From: Alphaproteobacteria bacterium
GTDB taxonomy: Bacteria > Pseudomonadota > Alphaproteobacteria > Kiloniellales > J153
Length of the DNA stretch: 5,329 bases
Reading direction: 5' to 3'
Assembly: GCA_003693905.1 (NCBI GenBank)
Contig: RFLL01000239.1
Coordinates: 1-5,329 of the forward strand
Shown: positions 1-5,183 of the stretch, one piece after another
Numbering within the stretch: the first letter of the stretch is position 1
Layout: every line of letters starts with the position of its first letter
The notes under the pieces: generated by a model
The model's input: the letters and a program-made list of their open reading frames with translations, nothing else
What the model was told of the DNA's origin: nothing
Database searches by the model: none
Program-made: the position numbers and the translations under genes

Positions 1-1341
1 ATGCTGGGCCATGTCCTAGCAGCGGTGGCGCCGCTGGCGCCCGAACGGGTGGTCGTGGTGGTCGGTCCGGGCATGGAGCCGGCGGTGGCCCCCATCGCCG
101 CTGAAAGCGGCCTGCGCTGCACCACGGTGGTTCAGGCCGAGCGCCTTGGCACCGGGCACGCGGTGGCCGCCGCCAAGGAGGCGCTGGAAGGGTATTGGGG
201 ACCGCGCGGCAACGGCGACATCCTGGTGGTCTGCGGCGATACGCCGCTGCTGCGCACCGATACGCTGCACACCATGGTGACCATGCGGCGCGGCACCGAT
301 GCCCCGGCCCTGCTGGCCCTGACCTTCCGTCCCGCCGATCCGGCGCAATATGGCCGCGTTCTCGTCGATGCCGACGGGCAGGTGCTGCGCATCGTCGAAT
401 ACGCCGATGCCAGCTACGACGAACGACGGATCGAAATCTGCAACGCCGGTATCGTGCTCGGCGACGGGCCGGTTCTGATCGATCTGATCGAACGTCTGGG
501 CAACGACAACGCCAAGGGCGAATACTATCTGACCGACGTCTATGCCCTGGCCCATGCGGCCGGACACCGGGTGCGTGCCGTCGAGGCCGATTCGCACGAG
601 GTTCTGGGCGTCAATTCCCGGGCCGAGCTGGCCGCCGCCGAGGCGGCGATTCAGGCCCGTCTGCGCGCCGCGGTGATGGCCTGCGGCGCCACCCTGGTCG
701 ATCCCGGTGCGGTGTGGCTGTCCTGGGATACCCGTCTCGGCCGCGACGTGACGGTCGAGCCCGGCGTCGTCTTCGGCCCCGGGGTGGTGGTCGGAGACCG
801 GGTGCGGATCCGCGCCTTCTGCCATCTCGAAGGGGTGCGCATCGAGGCTGGAGCGACGCTCGGGCCGTTCGCCCGTCTGCGCCCGGGCACCGAGCTTGGC
901 GAAGGCGCGCGCGTCGGCAATTTCGTCGAGATAAAGAACGCGCACCTCGGCCCCGGAGCCAAGGTCAATCACCTCAGCTACATCGGCGATGCGGCGGTCG
1001 GGGCGGCGGCCAACGTCGGCGCCGGCACCATCACCTGCAACTACGACGGCATCGCCAAGCATCGCACGACGATCGGGCAGGGAGCCTTCATCGGCTCGAA
1101 CACCGCACTGGTGGCGCCGGTGACGATTGGTGCGGCGGCCATCGTCGGTGCCGGCAGCACGATCACCCGCGACGTGCCGGCCGACGCGATTGCCGTGGTG
1201 CGGGGCGAGGAACGCCTGTCCCGCGGTGCCGCACCGCGGTTTCGCGAGCGCCGGCGCGCCCTCAAGGCCAAGGCAGCGGAGACTGCGGACAAGGCGAAGG
1301 CCGCGCCGCAGCGCGCGGACGGTCTCGGCGACGGCCGCTGA
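1..1341 (+). CDS. glmU: GlmU, bifunctional UDP-GlcNAc pyrophosphorylase / glucosamine-1-phosphate acetyltransferase (5'-truncated)
   Basis: Cytoplasmic bifunctional enzyme that acetylates glucosamine-1-phosphate and then couples it to UTP to give UDP-GlcNAc for peptidoglycan and LPS. Seen: uridyltransferase motifs QAERLGTGHAV (residues 45-55 of the visible frame), GDTPLL (79-84) and GVNSR (203-207). These are followed by a left-handed beta-helix acetyltransferase domain with FARLRPG, NFVEIKNA (K312), NHLSYIGDA (H324 matches the family's catalytic His, Y327) and GAGTITCNYDG. The tail after about residue 400 is Arg/Lys/Ala-rich and poorly conserved. The ATG at position 1 is internal: aligned by memory with E. 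coli GlmU it corresponds to Met35, so about 34 residues are missing, including the nucleotide-binding LAAGxGTRM loop and its lysine. The true start lies outside the window. glmS follows 47 bases after the stop, probably as an operon. Identification is very secure. Confidence 0.97.
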   Translation: MLGHVLAAVAPLAPERVVVVVGPGMEPAVAPIAAESGLRCTTVVQAERLGTGHAVAAAKEALEGYWGPRGNGDILVVCGDTPLLRTDTLHTMVTMRRGTDAPALLALTFRPADPAQYGRVLVDADGQVLRIVEYADASYDERRIEICNAGIVLGDGPVLIDLIERLGNDNAKGEYYLTDVYALAHAAGHRVRAVEADSHEVLGVNSRAELAAAEAAIQARLRAAVMACGATLVDPGAVWLSWDTRLGRDVTVEPGVVFGPGVVVGDRVRIRAFCHLEGVRIEAGATLGPFARLRPGTELGEGARVGNFVEIKNAHLGPGAKVNHLSYIGDAAVGAAANVGAGTITCNYDGIAKHRTTIGQGAFIGSNTALVAPVTIGAAAIVGAGSTITRDVPADAIAVVRGEERLSRGAAPRFRERRRALKAKAAETADKAKAAPQRADGLGDGR

Positions 1342-1388
1342 AGGCGGCACTTGGACAGCCACGATTCAGCAAAAGGGCGACGGGCATC

Positions 1389-3212
1389 ATGTGTGGAATC
1401 ATCGGCATCATAGGCAATGCACCGGTCGCGCCGCTGCTGCTCGACGGGCTGCGGCGCCTGGAATACCGCGGCTACGATTCGGCGGGCATCGCAACTCTGG
1501 TCAACGGGCGCATCGAACGCCGCCGTGCCGAAGGCAAGCTCAACAATCTGGCGAACCTCCTGGAGCGCGCGCCGATCGCCGGTACCACCGGCATCGGTCA
1601 CACCCGCTGGGCAACGCACGGGCGCCCGAGCGAAGCCAACGCCCATCCCCACGCCACCGAGCGGGTGGCGGTGGTGCACAACGGCATCATCGAGAATTTC
1701 CAGGAATTGCGCGACGAACTGGCCGCCGCCGGGCGCCGCTTCGAGACCGAGACCGACACCGAGGTCATCGTTCATCTGCTGAGTGAATACCTCGATCGCC
1801 AGATGACTCCGCAGGACGCGGTGGCCAAAGCCCTGTCGCGCATCCACGGCGCCTTCGCCCTGGCCATCATCTTTGCCGGTCGTCATGACCTGATGATCGG
1901 CGCACGCTGCGGCAGCCCGCTGGCGGTCGGCTATGGCGACGGCGAAATGTATCTCGGCTCCGACGCGCTGGCGCTGGCGCCGCTGACCAACCGGATCTGC
2001 TATCTGGAAGAAGGCGACTGGGTGGTGCTCGGCAGGGATTCGGCCGAAGTCCGCGATGCCGACGGTGCCGTGGTGACGCGCGAGATCAAGCAGACCGCGC
2101 TGTCCGGCGCCCTCATCGGCAAGGGGCAGTACCGCCACTTCATGCAGAAGGAGATCTTCGAGCAGCCGGCGGTCATCGGCGACACCCTGCACACCTATCT
2201 CAATCCCCTGCGCCGCCGCATCGAGATGCCGGAGCTGCCGGTCGATCTTGGATCCGTGCCGCGCGTGACCATCAGCGCCTGCGGTACCGCGTTCTATGCC
2301 GGCATGGTGGCCAAGTACTGGTTCGAGCAGATCGCCCGCCAGCCGGTCGAGATCGACATCGCTTCCGAGTTTCGCTACCGCGAGGCGCCGATGCCCGATG
2401 GCGGCCTCAGCGTCTTCATCTCGCAGTCGGGAGAGACGATCGACACCCTTTCGGCGCTGCGCTACGCCAAGGCGCAGGGGCAGGCGGTCCTGTCCGTCGT
2501 CAACGTGCCCGACAGCGCCATCGCCCGCGAATCCGACGTCGTATTACAAACCCTGGCAGGCCCCGAAATCGGCGTCGCCTCGACCAAGGCCTTCACCACC
2601 CAGTTGACGGTTCTGGCTTGTCTGGCGCTGGCCGTCGGCCGGGCGCGCGGGGCGGTCGATGCATCGCGCGAGGCGGCGCTGTCCTCGGCCCTGGTCGAGG
2701 TGCCGGCGCGGGTGGCCGAAGTACTGGGCACAGACAAGGAGATCGCGGCCATTGCTCATGAACTGGTCGAAGCCCGCGACGTGCTCTATCTGGGGCGTGG
2801 TACGATGTATCCGATTGCCCTTGAAGGAGCGTTAAAATTGAAAGAAATCAGCTACATACATGCTGAAGGTTATGCGGCGGGTGAAATGAAGCACGGCCCG
2901 ATCGCGCTCATCGACGAGGACGTGCCGGTGATCGTCTGCGCTCCGTCCGGACCACTGTTCGAAAAGACCGCCTCCAACATTGCCGAGGTGGTGGCGCGCG
3001 GCGGCAGGATCATCCTGATCTCCGACCGCACAGGAATCGAGAAAGTCGGCACCAATGCGACCCACACCGTGGAGCTGCCGGAAATCCACCCCTTGGTGGC
3101 CCCGATCCTCTATGCGGTCCCGGTGCAGCTTCTGGCCTACCATACGGCGGTGTTCAAGGGCACCGACGTCGATCAGCCGCGCAATCTGGCCAAAAGTGTT
3201 ACCGTCGAATAA
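1389..3212 (+). CDS. glmS: GlmS, glutamine-fructose-6-phosphate aminotransferase (isomerizing)
   Basis: Makes glucosamine-6-phosphate from fructose-6-phosphate and glutamine, the first committed step of the amino-sugar pathway. It is full length at 607 residues (E. coli 609). The start is fixed because the family begins Met-Cys, with Cys2 becoming the N-terminal nucleophile. AAAAGGG at 1371-1377 lies 11 bases upstream as a modest Shine-Dalgarno. Glutaminase domain (1 to ~240): C2, HTRWATHG (71-78), HNGIIEN (97-103), ETDTE (120-124). First SIS domain (~290-430): ACGTAFYAGM (297-306), SQSGET (345-350), STKAFTTQ (398-405). Second SIS domain (~460-600): GRGTMYPIALEGALKLKEIS (469-488) with E486, KHGP (501-504) with H502, and C-terminal LAKSVTVE with K602. 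All expected catalytic residues are present. Codons around 2820-2880 are unusually AT-rich for this gene. No glmS ribozyme fits in the 47-base gap upstream. Confidence 0.98.
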   Translation: MCGIIGIIGNAPVAPLLLDGLRRLEYRGYDSAGIATLVNGRIERRRAEGKLNNLANLLERAPIAGTTGIGHTRWATHGRPSEANAHPHATERVAVVHNGIIENFQELRDELAAAGRRFETETDTEVIVHLLSEYLDRQMTPQDAVAKALSRIHGAFALAIIFAGRHDLMIGARCGSPLAVGYGDGEMYLGSDALALAPLTNRICYLEEGDWVVLGRDSAEVRDADGAVVTREIKQTALSGALIGKGQYRHFMQKEIFEQPAVIGDTLHTYLNPLRRRIEMPELPVDLGSVPRVTISACGTAFYAGMVAKYWFEQIARQPVEIDIASEFRYREAPMPDGGLSVFISQSGETIDTLSALRYAKAQGQAVLSVVNVPDSAIARESDVVLQTLAGPEIGVASTKAFTTQLTVLACLALAVGRARGAVDASREAALSSALVEVPARVAEVLGTDKEIAAIAHELVEARDVLYLGRGTMYPIALEGALKLKEISYIHAEGYAAGEMKHGPIALIDEDVPVIVCAPSGPLFEKTASNIAEVVARGGRIILISDRTGIEKVGTNATHTVELPEIHPLVAPILYAVPVQLLAYHTAVFKGTDVDQPRNLAKSVTVE

Positions 3213-3293
3213 CCCCTGCTCCGTAGTCCTAGCCCCGAAACAATCCTGGTTCGTCCGCCCAAGCGGCTCCCGCCTGCCCGTCCGCGCGTCATG

Positions 3294-3584
3294 TCAATAG
3301 TGGCCGTGGGAATGAAAGGAATGGTGGCGATGGCGGTCGTAGTAGCGGTAGTAGCGGTAGTGGCGGTAGGCGTAGCCATGTGAGTAACCGTATGAACGGT
3401 AGGGCGCGTAGTACACGCCGCCGTCGTAGACGGTAACGGCCGGGCGCGCGGGAGCCGCATACGGATAGTGGCAGGCCGACAACAGCATCGGCAGAGCGAT
3501 GACGAACGCGCCCGCAACCCTGCGGTACGGGCAGCGCCGCGCGCATCCGTCCGGTTTCGGTGAGGGACGGGAAAAGGGGAACAT
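3294..3584 (-). CDS. Small Tyr/His-rich lipoprotein of unknown function
   Basis: A 96-residue protein I do not recognise as a named family. The start is supported by an excellent Shine-Dalgarno (GAGGAGG, 5 bases before the ATG). Residues 1-22 are a long basic N-region with two Cys. Residues 23-37 are hydrophobic (VAGAFVIALPMLLSA) and end in a lipobox, LSAC, with C38 as the expected lipidated residue. It should therefore be processed by signal peptidase II and anchored in a membrane facing the periplasm. The 59-residue mature part has 16 Tyr and 9 His, with RHY-RYY-RYY (74-82) and a His-rich end (85-95) finishing in Tyr. It carries no enzymatic motif. Metal binding through His or a surface/structural role are possible but only inferred. 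It converges on glmS (81-base gap, no clear terminator) and diverges from cysH. Coding status is well supported; function is unknown. Confidence 0.8.
   Translation of the reverse strand: MFPFSRPSPKPDGCARRCPYRRVAGAFVIALPMLLSACHYPYAAPARPAVTVYDGGVYYAPYRSYGYSHGYAYRHYRYYRYYDRHRHHSFHSHGHY
3339..3374 (+). repeat. 9-bp tandem repeat inside the lipoprotein gene
   Basis: GTAGTAGCG at 3339-3347 and 3348-3356, GTAGTGGCG at 3357-3365, then a decayed GTAGGCGTA. On the minus strand each unit encodes one Arg-Tyr-Tyr or Arg-His-Tyr triplet in frame (residues 74-82). Slippage here would lengthen or shorten the Tyr-rich tract without breaking the frame. Confidence 0.85.
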
Positions 3585-3589
3585 GGGGG

Positions 3590-3596
3590 CCTCCTC
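3590..3596 (-). promoter_or_regulatory. Shine-Dalgarno of the small lipoprotein gene
   Basis: Read on the minus strand this is GAGGAGG followed by five C and then ATG. It is a near-perfect anti-16S match at a usual distance. It selects the ATG at 3584 over the longer frames that continue upstream in other registers. Confidence 0.8.
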
Positions 3597-3739
3597 GTCG
3601 ATGCGGGAGCAAGAAGCGCCGGCTGCGGTCGCACGGGCGTATGCGGGGCCGCACGGGAAGCACTTCTGCTTTTACTTTTATACGTACGGAACTCGGGGTC
3701 CGTGCCCGGCCAGAAATAACAATTTTATAATGTTTAATA

Positions 3740-3755
3740 AGTGAGCTTCATCACA
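3740..3755. promoter_or_regulatory. Possible CRP-like binding site between lipoprotein gene and cysH
   Basis: AGTGA-N6-TCACA, matching the CRP consensus TGTGA-N6-TCACA at 9 of 10 informative positions. It lies in the AT-rich part of the divergent region. Its centre (3747.5) is about 61.5 bases upstream of the start point predicted from the cysH promoter, the classical class I activator spacing. A single site found by eye can be chance, so the call is tentative. Confidence 0.3.
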
Positions 3756-3772
3756 TCGCGGCGTAAAATATG

Positions 3773-3802
3773 TTGACGCGGCGGTACGTGATGCGTTGTA
3801 AA
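3773..3802 (+). promoter_or_regulatory. Predicted sigma-70 promoter for the cysH leader
   Basis: TTGACG at 3773-3778, an 18-base spacer, and TGTAAA (followed by T) at 3797-3802. Transcription would start near 3809, giving a leader of about 134 bases that contains the whole SAM-II-type element before the cysH start. The -35 is 5/6 and the -10 is 4/6 to consensus. Confidence 0.5.
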
Positions 3803-3830
3803 TAGAGTTGAGGGTGTGGTCCGGCCCGAT

Positions 3831-3927
3831 CCGAAACGGACCCGCGGGATTTGAGCGGGCAGCTTGCGACCGCGTCACCAATCGCTAAAGCGCCACGGGC
3901 GGATGCTCCGTGGGCCCCATGTCTGGA
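3831..3927 (+). repeat. Leader repeat, copy 1 (upstream of cysH)
   Basis: About 97 bases nearly identical to 5070-5165. There are two substitutions (3842 C versus T at 5081; 3899 G versus A at 5138) and one extra C in a C-run (3915-3918). The identity covers the riboswitch aptamer, the following hairpin and a short ATGTCTGGA segment, and ends before the two start codons. Neither substitution falls in a proposed stem. Confidence 0.95.
3841..3894 (+). promoter_or_regulatory. SAM-II-type riboswitch aptamer upstream of cysH
   Basis: Order and spacing of conserved blocks match SAM-II: a GC stem, GATTTGA, CTTGCGA, stem closure CCGCGT, an A-containing linker (CACCAA), then TCGCTAAAGC. Proposed H-type pseudoknot: P1 CGCGG (3843-3847) with CCGCG (3870-3874). 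P2 pairs GCGA (3866-3869) with TCGC (3882-3885), and GCTT (3862-3865) with AAGC (3888-3891), leaving T3886-A3887 unpaired. A further GGC (3858-3860) pairs with GCC (3892-3894) across a bulged A3861. Deviations from the SAM-II sequences I recall are TTGCG for TTGCA and a less A-rich linker. By family knowledge it binds S-adenosylmethionine and turns translation off. SAM-V, a structural relative, is the main alternative. Confidence 0.82.
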
Positions 3928-3939
3928 ACCGGGAGCATC
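3893..3939 (+). promoter_or_regulatory. Expression platform of the cysH riboswitch (anti-SD versus hairpin)
   Basis: The cysH Shine-Dalgarno GGGAG (3931-3935) lies inside GGAGCATC (3932-3939), a perfect 8-base complement of GATGCTCC (3902-3909). A rival hairpin pairs CCACGG (3893-3898) with CCGTGG (3908-3913). It uses C3908-C3909 of the anti-SD and also C3893-C3894 of the aptamer's last stem. The three pairings are therefore mutually exclusive in sequence. Inferred logic: SAM closes the pseudoknot, the hairpin is lost, and the anti-SD masks the ribosome site. No T-run follows the hairpin, so translational control is favoured over termination. Confidence 0.55.
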
Positions 3940-3942
3940 GCC

Positions 3943-4797
3943 ATGCCGACTCCGCACGATATCCTTCCTCCACACGATACTCTTCGCCACGATGGCGATT
4001 TCCTCCGCCGCGATGGCGTCCCCGAATCGCGCGACCACCCACACACGGATGATTCGTACCGCCTTGCGCGGGCGCGTCGCCGCGCTGCCGTGTTGTCGTG
4101 GCGTTATGCCGGCTATGACGGCGCGGCCCTGTTGCGCGCGATGATCGAACGAGAATTTCCCGGCCGCATCGCCGTCGTCTCGTCTTTCGGAGCGGAATCG
4201 GCAGTCCTGCTCGATCTGGTGGCACGGGTCGACCCCACCGTTCCGGTCATTTTTCTCGACACCGGCAAGCACTTCGACGAGACGCTGAGCTACCGCGACG
4301 AAGTTACCGCCCGCCTCGGCCTGCGCGACGTGCGCTCGGTGACGCCCGAGCCCGCGGTGCTGGCGAGGCGCGATCCGCACGGGCAGTTGTGGCGGCTCTC
4401 GCCCGACCATTGCTGTCATCTGCGCAAGGTTCTGCCGTTGCGCCGGGCGTTGGCCGGCTTCGACGCCTGGATCACCGGACGCAAGCGCTATCAGGGCGGG
4501 GTGCGTACGGATCTGCCGTGCATCGAAGCCGCGGACGGGTGGGTCAAGATCAATCCGCTGGCACCGTGGAGTGCGGCGCAGATCGCCGCCGCGTTCCGGG
4601 ACAGCGGCTTGCCGCGTCATCCCCTGGCGGACGACGGCTATCCGTCGATCGGCTGCGCCCCGTGCACCCGCCGGGTGCGCGCCGGCGAACCGGTCCGCGC
4701 TGGGCGCTGGGCCGGAACCGGGAAAACCGAGTGCGGCATCCATTGGCCGAGCCCGGCTGGTGCGCCGGGGCGCCCTGAAGAAGATATAACTACTTAA
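3943..4797 (+). CDS. cysH: CysH, assimilatory adenylyl-sulfate (APS) reductase, [4Fe-4S] type
   Basis: Reduces activated sulfate (APS, possibly also PAPS) to sulfite with thioredoxin or glutaredoxin in the cytoplasm. The protein has 284 residues. Seen: the nucleotide-binding segment VVSSFGAESAVLLDL (78-92), FLDTGKHFDET (104-114), the cluster cysteines C157-C158 in DHCCHLRK and C238/C241 in GCAPCTR, ITGRKRYQGGVR (177-188), and the C-terminal KTECGIHW with catalytic C264. Two adjacent Cys plus CxxC mark the iron-sulfur APS-reductase branch; E. coli-type PAPS reductase lacks them. The start at 3943 is chosen because GGGAG sits 7 bases upstream. ATG 3919 and GTG 3910 are in frame but lie in the leader hairpin region with poor ribosome sites. 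The first ~40 residues are an unconserved His/Asp/Pro-rich extension containing three HD pairs. It is preceded by a SAM-II-type riboswitch, so repression by high SAM is expected. Confidence 0.95.
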   Translation: MPTPHDILPPHDTLRHDGDFLRRDGVPESRDHPHTDDSYRLARARRRAAVLSWRYAGYDGAALLRAMIEREFPGRIAVVSSFGAESAVLLDLVARVDPTVPVIFLDTGKHFDETLSYRDEVTARLGLRDVRSVTPEPAVLARRDPHGQLWRLSPDHCCHLRKVLPLRRALAGFDAWITGRKRYQGGVRTDLPCIEAADGWVKINPLAPWSAAQIAAAFRDSGLPRHPLADDGYPSIGCAPCTRRVRAGEPVRAGRWAGTGKTECGIHWPSPAGAPGRPEEDITT

Positions 4798-4844
4798 ATG
4801 AAGTGTATATTAAGAAAAATATTTCGCCCTGATGTGTAATTTTC

Positions 4845-4874
4845 TTGACGCCCGCCGCTCCGTGCGCTTTGCTA
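4845..4874 (+). promoter_or_regulatory. Weak candidate promoter for the cysG leader
   Basis: TTGACG (4845-4850) sits at the edge of an AT-rich patch, the same -35 sequence as in front of cysH. The best -10 at 18 bases, TTGCTA (4869-4874), is poor. If used, it would give a leader of roughly 300 bases before cysG. Read-through from cysH is equally possible, as no convincing terminator follows cysH. Confidence 0.25.
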
Positions 4875-5060
4875 CGGGGACGGTACGCGCGGGAGCCCCC
4901 TTACCATACACGTGGTGTGGAAACGGGGGTGAACGGCCGGATCCAGTCTGAGCGAACCGGCGGCCGGCGGTCCGGAAACCCGGGGGCGGAAACCCGGCGG
5001 CCCAGGAGCCGGAGGCCGAAGACCGGCGCGGCGATGCCCGGCGGATGCTAGGCGAAGGGG
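4851..5060 (+). other. GC-rich non-coding leader segment between cysH and the second riboswitch
   Basis: About 210 bases with no recognisable gene. The one open frame across it (4845-5051) would give 68 residues rich in Arg, Gly and Pro with no ribosome site, and is probably chance. It contains CCGGCGGCCGG (a palindrome near 4957-4967), ACAC-GTG-GTGT (near 4908-4918) and a 14-bp tandem repeat. I looked for a cobalamin box or group II intron domain V and found neither. It may be a structured 5' untranslated region or decayed sequence. Confidence 0.4.
4973..5000 (+). repeat. 14-bp tandem repeat in the cysG leader
   Basis: CGGAAACCCGGGGG (4973-4986) is followed directly by CGGAAACCCGGCGG (4987-5000), identical at 13 of 14 positions. 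No further intact units follow, although short CCGGAGG and CCGAAGA variants come after it (about 5009-5022). Confidence 0.85.
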
Positions 5061-5069
5061 ATGGTCCAC

Positions 5070-5165
5070 CCGAAACGGACTCGCGGGATTTGAGCGGGCA
5101 GCTTGCGACCGCGTCACCAATCGCTAAAGCGCCACGGACGGATGCTCCGTGGGCCCATGTCTGGA
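5070..5165 (+). repeat. Leader repeat, copy 2 (upstream of cysG)
   Basis: Second copy of the ~97-base leader at 3831-3927, same orientation, 1239 bases downstream. There are two substitutions and a one-base deletion (three C instead of four before ATGTCTGGA). Identity breaks off just upstream of the cysG start, as in copy 1, so the leader was duplicated or conserved without the coding sequence. Confidence 0.95.
5080..5133 (+). promoter_or_regulatory. SAM-II-type riboswitch aptamer upstream of cysG
   Basis: Same pseudoknot as the cysH leader. P1 pairs CGCGG (5082-5086) with CCGCG (5109-5113). P2 pairs GCGA (5105-5108) with TCGC (5121-5124), GCTT (5101-5104) with AAGC (5127-5130), and GGC (5097-5099) with GCC (5131-5133). 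The only aptamer difference, T5081, lies just outside P1. Expected ligand is S-adenosylmethionine. The target, siroheme synthesis, is itself SAM-dependent through uroporphyrinogen methylation. Confidence 0.82.
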
Positions 5166-5176
5166 TGCCGGGAGCA
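5132..5176 (+). promoter_or_regulatory. Expression platform of the cysG riboswitch
   Basis: CCACGG (5132-5137) pairs with CCGTGG (5147-5152). The alternative pairing is TGCTCC (5143-5148) with GGAGCA (5171-5176), which overlaps the Shine-Dalgarno GGGAG (5170-5174), 9 bases before the cysG ATG. The anti-SD helix is 6 bp here against 8 bp for cysH, because the bases after GGAGCA differ. The competing design is kept although sequence around the start codon has diverged. Confidence 0.5.
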
Positions 5177-5183
5177 GACCGTG

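Noticed and set aside
1..3. ATG at the first base as the glmU start codon
   Set aside because: It aligns with an internal methionine after the nucleotide-binding loop. The essential N-terminal motif is missing, so the gene simply runs in from outside the window.
16..1362. Long open frame on the minus strand opposite glmU
   Set aside because: Shadow of a high-GC gene. The translation has no recognisable family motif, while the plus strand is unmistakable GlmU.
195..1388. Upstream extension of the glmS reading frame overlapping glmU
   Set aside because: The extension is Arg-rich frame shadow. GlmS must begin Met-Cys at 1389 for its nucleophile.
3213..3293. Terminator between convergent glmS and the lipoprotein gene
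   Set aside because: Only a 4-bp stem (CCGC-CCAA-GCGG) and no T-run on either strand.
3659..3680. Small hairpin AAGCA-CTTC-TGCTT followed by T-rich sequence, terminator-like on the plus strand
   Set aside because: The stem is only 5 bp, and no plus-strand gene ends upstream of it.
3726..3731. Perfect TATAAT on the plus strand
   Set aside because: No -35-like hexamer 16-18 bases upstream. It lies in a generally AT-rich block, and the TTGACG promoter downstream is better placed.
4812..4846. Inverted repeat AAGAAAA / TTTTCTT after cysH as a terminator
   Set aside because: An all but AT-only 7-bp stem with a 21-base loop is too weak, and it overlaps the candidate -35 element.
4960..5045. Cobalamin riboswitch in the GC-rich leader
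   Set aside because: GGAAACCCGG and CAGGAG fragments are suggestive, but the diagnostic GCCACTG box and the rest of the core are absent.
4845..5051. 68-residue open frame between cysH and cysG
   Set aside because: Arg/Gly/Pro-rich composition from GC-rich DNA, with no ribosome site and no recognisable motif.
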